In this document: in pieces, positions 5,589-7,766 of the stretch | Position numbering within the stretch: position 1 is the first letter of the stretch | How the letters are laid out: every line of letters starts with the position of its first letter | From: Candidatus Dormiibacterota bacterium | Lineage (GTDB): Bacteria; Chloroflexota; Dormibacteria; Dormibacterales; Dormibacteraceae | Length of the DNA: 7,766 nucleotides | NCBI GenBank assembly: GCA_003151665.1 | Contig: PLYD01000269.1 | Span: forward strand, 18,131 to 25,896 | Direction of reading: 5' to 3' | Position numbers and translations under genes: made by a program | Notes under the pieces: model-generated | What the model was told of the DNA's origin: nothing | What the model saw: only the letters and a program-made list of their open reading frames with translations | The model's database searches: none

Positions 5589-7766
5589 TCACGCGCTCAA
5601 TCTATCGATTCCGGCACGGATCTCCGCCGCGCGTTCCTCCAGCTTTCTCACTACGTCGAATGGCGCATTGGCGCGAAACTCGGGGTTGGCCAGCTGCGCC
5701 TGTGTCTTCTCGAGGTCCGAGTTCAGGCGTTTCAGCTGCGCTTCACGGCGACTGTCGCCCGCACCCTCCGGAAACTTCACGCGTCCCGGCAGAATCCCGA
5801 GGGCCGTGCCATCGGCGAGCTCGTCCGATGTCAGCTCGGTCCAGGCCAGCCGCGCTGCGAGCGAGGCGACGTTCGGGTCAGTTGAGGCGTCGAGGAAGAG
5901 CTTGCCGCCGCGAGGGGGCGCGCCGGCGGCCTGACGGTGCCCGCGCACCTCTTCGACAATCGCCATCACCTGGCCGAAGGTCTCGTCTGCCTCAGGGTCG
6001 GCAGATTGAACGTCCGGCCACGACGCGCGCATGAGGAAATCGCGCTGACCGGGCAACAGCGACCAGAGCTCCTCGGTGACGAAAGGCATGATCGGATGGA
6101 GCAGGCGCAAGACGTGGTCGAGGCACAAGAGGGCGATGCCCTGTGCGACCTGGTCGCCCGACCGCAAGCGCTCCTTGACCGCCTCGAGATACCAGTCGCA
6201 CAGCTCGTTCCATGCAAAGGCGTAGGCGGCGGCCATCGAATCCTGGAACTTGAAGCCCTCGATGCCCGCCGTCACAGATTCGCTCGCGCGTGCCAAGCGC
6301 GACAGGATCCAGCGATCCTCGAGCGCCTGCGGCTTAGCCGGCGCGGACGCTGCCGGTTCGGTGAAGGTTGTGCCTGCCGATCCCAGCACCAAACGTGTCG
6401 CGTTCCACAGCTTGTTGCAAAAACGCCGGTAGCCTTCGACGCGGCTCTCGTCGAAACGCACGTCCTGGCTCGACATCGCCACCGATGCGGCCCAGGCGCG
6501 CACGGCGTCCGTTCCGTATTTGGTTATGAGGCCTCGGGGATCGACGCCGGTGCCGAGCGACTTCGACATGCGCCGGCCATCGGCAGCTTGCACCTGGCAG
6601 TGGATGGCGACATCGGCGAACGGAACCTCGCCCATGAACTCGAGGCCGGTCATGATCATCCGGCTCACCCAGAGATTGATGATCTCGCGGGCCGTGCTGT
6701 TCATGTTGTTCGGATAGAAAGCCTTCAGGTCATCGGTCTCTTCGGGCCAACCAAGGGTCGCGAACGGCCAGAGCGCCGATGAGAACCATGTGTCGAGCAC
6801 GTCGGGATCCTGCGTCAGCATCGTGCTTCCACATTCAGTGCATTCGTGAGGAGGTTCCACCGCCACGATCTGGTGCCCGTTGTCGCAGTAGTAGACCGGC
6901 ACGCGGTGGCCGAGCCACAGCTGGCGCCCGATGTTCCAGTCACGCAATCCACGAAGCCAGTCGAGGTAGGTGCGCTCGTAGCGATCGGGATGCCATCGCA
7001 CCTTGCCCGCAGCCGACGCTTGCAGCGCCTTGTCCCGCATGACCTCCATGCGCAGCCACCACTGCTCGCTGATCAGGGGCTCGATCACCGCGTCGCATCG
7101 ATCGCAGTGCCCGACCTCGTGCGTGTACGGCTCTTCCTTGACGAGCAGGCCTTGCGCCGTTAAATCAGCGACCACCCTGCGGCGCGCCTCCAACGCGGGC
7201 AGGCCGTCATAGGGAAGGTCTGGCACGTGCATAGTGCCATCGGGGTTCATGCCGTTCACGATCTCGAGCGAGTGCCGCTGTCCGATCTCGTAGTCCATCG
7301 GGTCGTGCCCGGGCGTGACCTTGAGCGCGCCGGTGCCGAAGTCTTTCTCGACCGCCTCGTCGCCGACGATCGGCAGCCGCCGACCCACCAGCGGCAAGAT
7401 TGCCGTCTTGCCGATCAGGTCCTTGTAGCGATCGTCCGTGGGATTGACGGCGATGCCGGTGTCCGCGAGCATCGTCTCCGGCCTGACCGTGGCGATGGTC
7501 ACGGCGCCCCCGCCTTCGATTGGATACTTGATGAAATACAGAGCGTCATCGTGGACCTGCCACTTGACCTCGAGGTCCGAGATCGCGGAGCGATCGCGCG
7601 GACACCAGTTCACAATGCGCGGCGCGCGATAGATCCAACCCTTCTCGTAGAAGGCGACGAACGCGGTCATCACGGAGCGGACATAACGCGGGTCCATCGT
7701 GAACCGGAGCCTCGACCAGTCGAGCGATGCGCCAAGGATGCGGTCCTGGCTGACGATCGTGTCGCC
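5589..7766 (-). CDS. valS: Valyl-tRNA synthetase, N-terminus missing (partial)
   Basis: Cytoplasmic class I synthetase that charges tRNA-Val with valine and hydrolyses mischarged Thr-tRNA. The frame stays open to the right edge, so 725 C-terminal residues are visible; the HIGH motif and start lie outside. In order (numbered from the window edge): LGASLDWSRLRFTMD at about 11-25; NWCPRDRSAISDLEVKW at 53-69; the editing-domain signature TVRPETMLADT at 92-102 with GHDPMDY near 153; a CDRC zinc-type pair at 221-224 and a second cysteine cluster (CDNGH, CTECG) at about 294-312; DTWFSSALWPFATLGWP near 325; RMSKSLGTGVDP, the KMSKS loop with Arg in first position, at 399-410; an anticodon-binding domain at about 478-620; and a C-terminal coiled coil with the NPEFRANAP motif (about 670-722). 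The TGA stop lies 23 bases before the next gene. Family assignment is secure, and no damage is visible. Confidence 0.97.
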   Translation of the reverse strand, partial: GDTIVSQDRILGASLDWSRLRFTMDPRYVRSVMTAFVAFYEKGWIYRAPRIVNWCPRDRSAISDLEVKWQVHDDALYFIKYPIEGGGAVTIATVRPETMLADTGIAVNPTDDRYKDLIGKTAILPLVGRRLPIVGDEAVEKDFGTGALKVTPGHDPMDYEIGQRHSLEIVNGMNPDGTMHVPDLPYDGLPALEARRRVVADLTAQGLLVKEEPYTHEVGHCDRCDAVIEPLISEQWWLRMEVMRDKALQASAAGKVRWHPDRYERTYLDWLRGLRDWNIGRQLWLGHRVPVYYCDNGHQIVAVEPPHECTECGSTMLTQDPDVLDTWFSSALWPFATLGWPEETDDLKAFYPNNMNSTAREIINLWVSRMIMTGLEFMGEVPFADVAIHCQVQAADGRRMSKSLGTGVDPRGLITKYGTDAVRAWAASVAMSSQDVRFDESRVEGYRRFCNKLWNATRLVLGSAGTTFTEPAASAPAKPQALEDRWILSRLARASESVTAGIEGFKFQDSMAAAYAFAWNELCDWYLEAVKERLRSGDQVAQGIALLCLDHVLRLLHPIMPFVTEELWSLLPGQRDFLMRASWPDVQSADPEADETFGQVMAIVEEVRGHRQAAGAPPRGGKLFLDASTDPNVASLAARLAWTELTSDELADGTALGILPGRVKFPEGAGDSRREAQLKRLNSDLEKTQAQLANPEFRANAPFDVVRKLEERAAEIRAGIDRLSA

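Noticed and set aside
5566..5600. A possible terminator hairpin between valS and the first membrane gene (short AGCGC/GCGCT pair)
   Set aside because: The arms are only 5 bases, the loop is long and no T-run follows, so it does not support termination.

Overview
The window comes from a GC-rich bacterial chromosome. All eight genes lie on the minus strand, so they are transcribed from the right edge to the left edge. In transcription order they are: valS (5' end cut off by the right edge), four membrane-protein genes, rplU (L21), rpmA (L27) and obg (3' part cut off by the left edge). There are no RNA genes, insertion sequences, CRISPR arrays or long intergenic stretches. The largest gap between genes is 23 bases.

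The organism cannot be named with confidence. The ValS subtype (RMSKS followed by LGTGVDP), the long K/E/A/T-rich tail on L21, the frequent GTG starts and a possible leaderless start at rplU would all fit a GC-rich Terrabacteria lineage such as Chloroflexota, Dormibacterota or Actinomycetota. This is inference only.

Right part (5589-7766): valyl-tRNA synthetase, with editing domain, zinc-binding cysteines, RMSKS loop, anticodon-binding domain and C-terminal coiled coil. Middle part (1310-5565): a tight cassette of four polytopic membrane proteins, joined by 4-base GTGA overlaps or an 11-base overlap. Two resemble the NuoL/M/N (HyfB/HyfF) antiporter-like subunits of complex I and group 4 membrane hydrogenases. 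One resembles NuoH/HyfC. The small one sits where a HyfE/NuoK-like subunit would be expected. No quinone-module, NADH-module, iron-sulfur or [NiFe] subunit is present, and housekeeping genes close the cassette on both sides. By eye, the usual proton-channel residues and the acidic NuoH loop are absent or replaced. Left part (1-1289): the classic rplU-rpmA-obg cluster for ribosome function and large-subunit assembly.

The likely picture is one long co-directional transcription unit, or two with a second promoter before rplU, in which an orphan and divergent complex I-like membrane arm is embedded among translation genes. This cassette is the most interesting part of the window. The second curiosity is obg, which lacks any standard start codon at the position fixed by homology.
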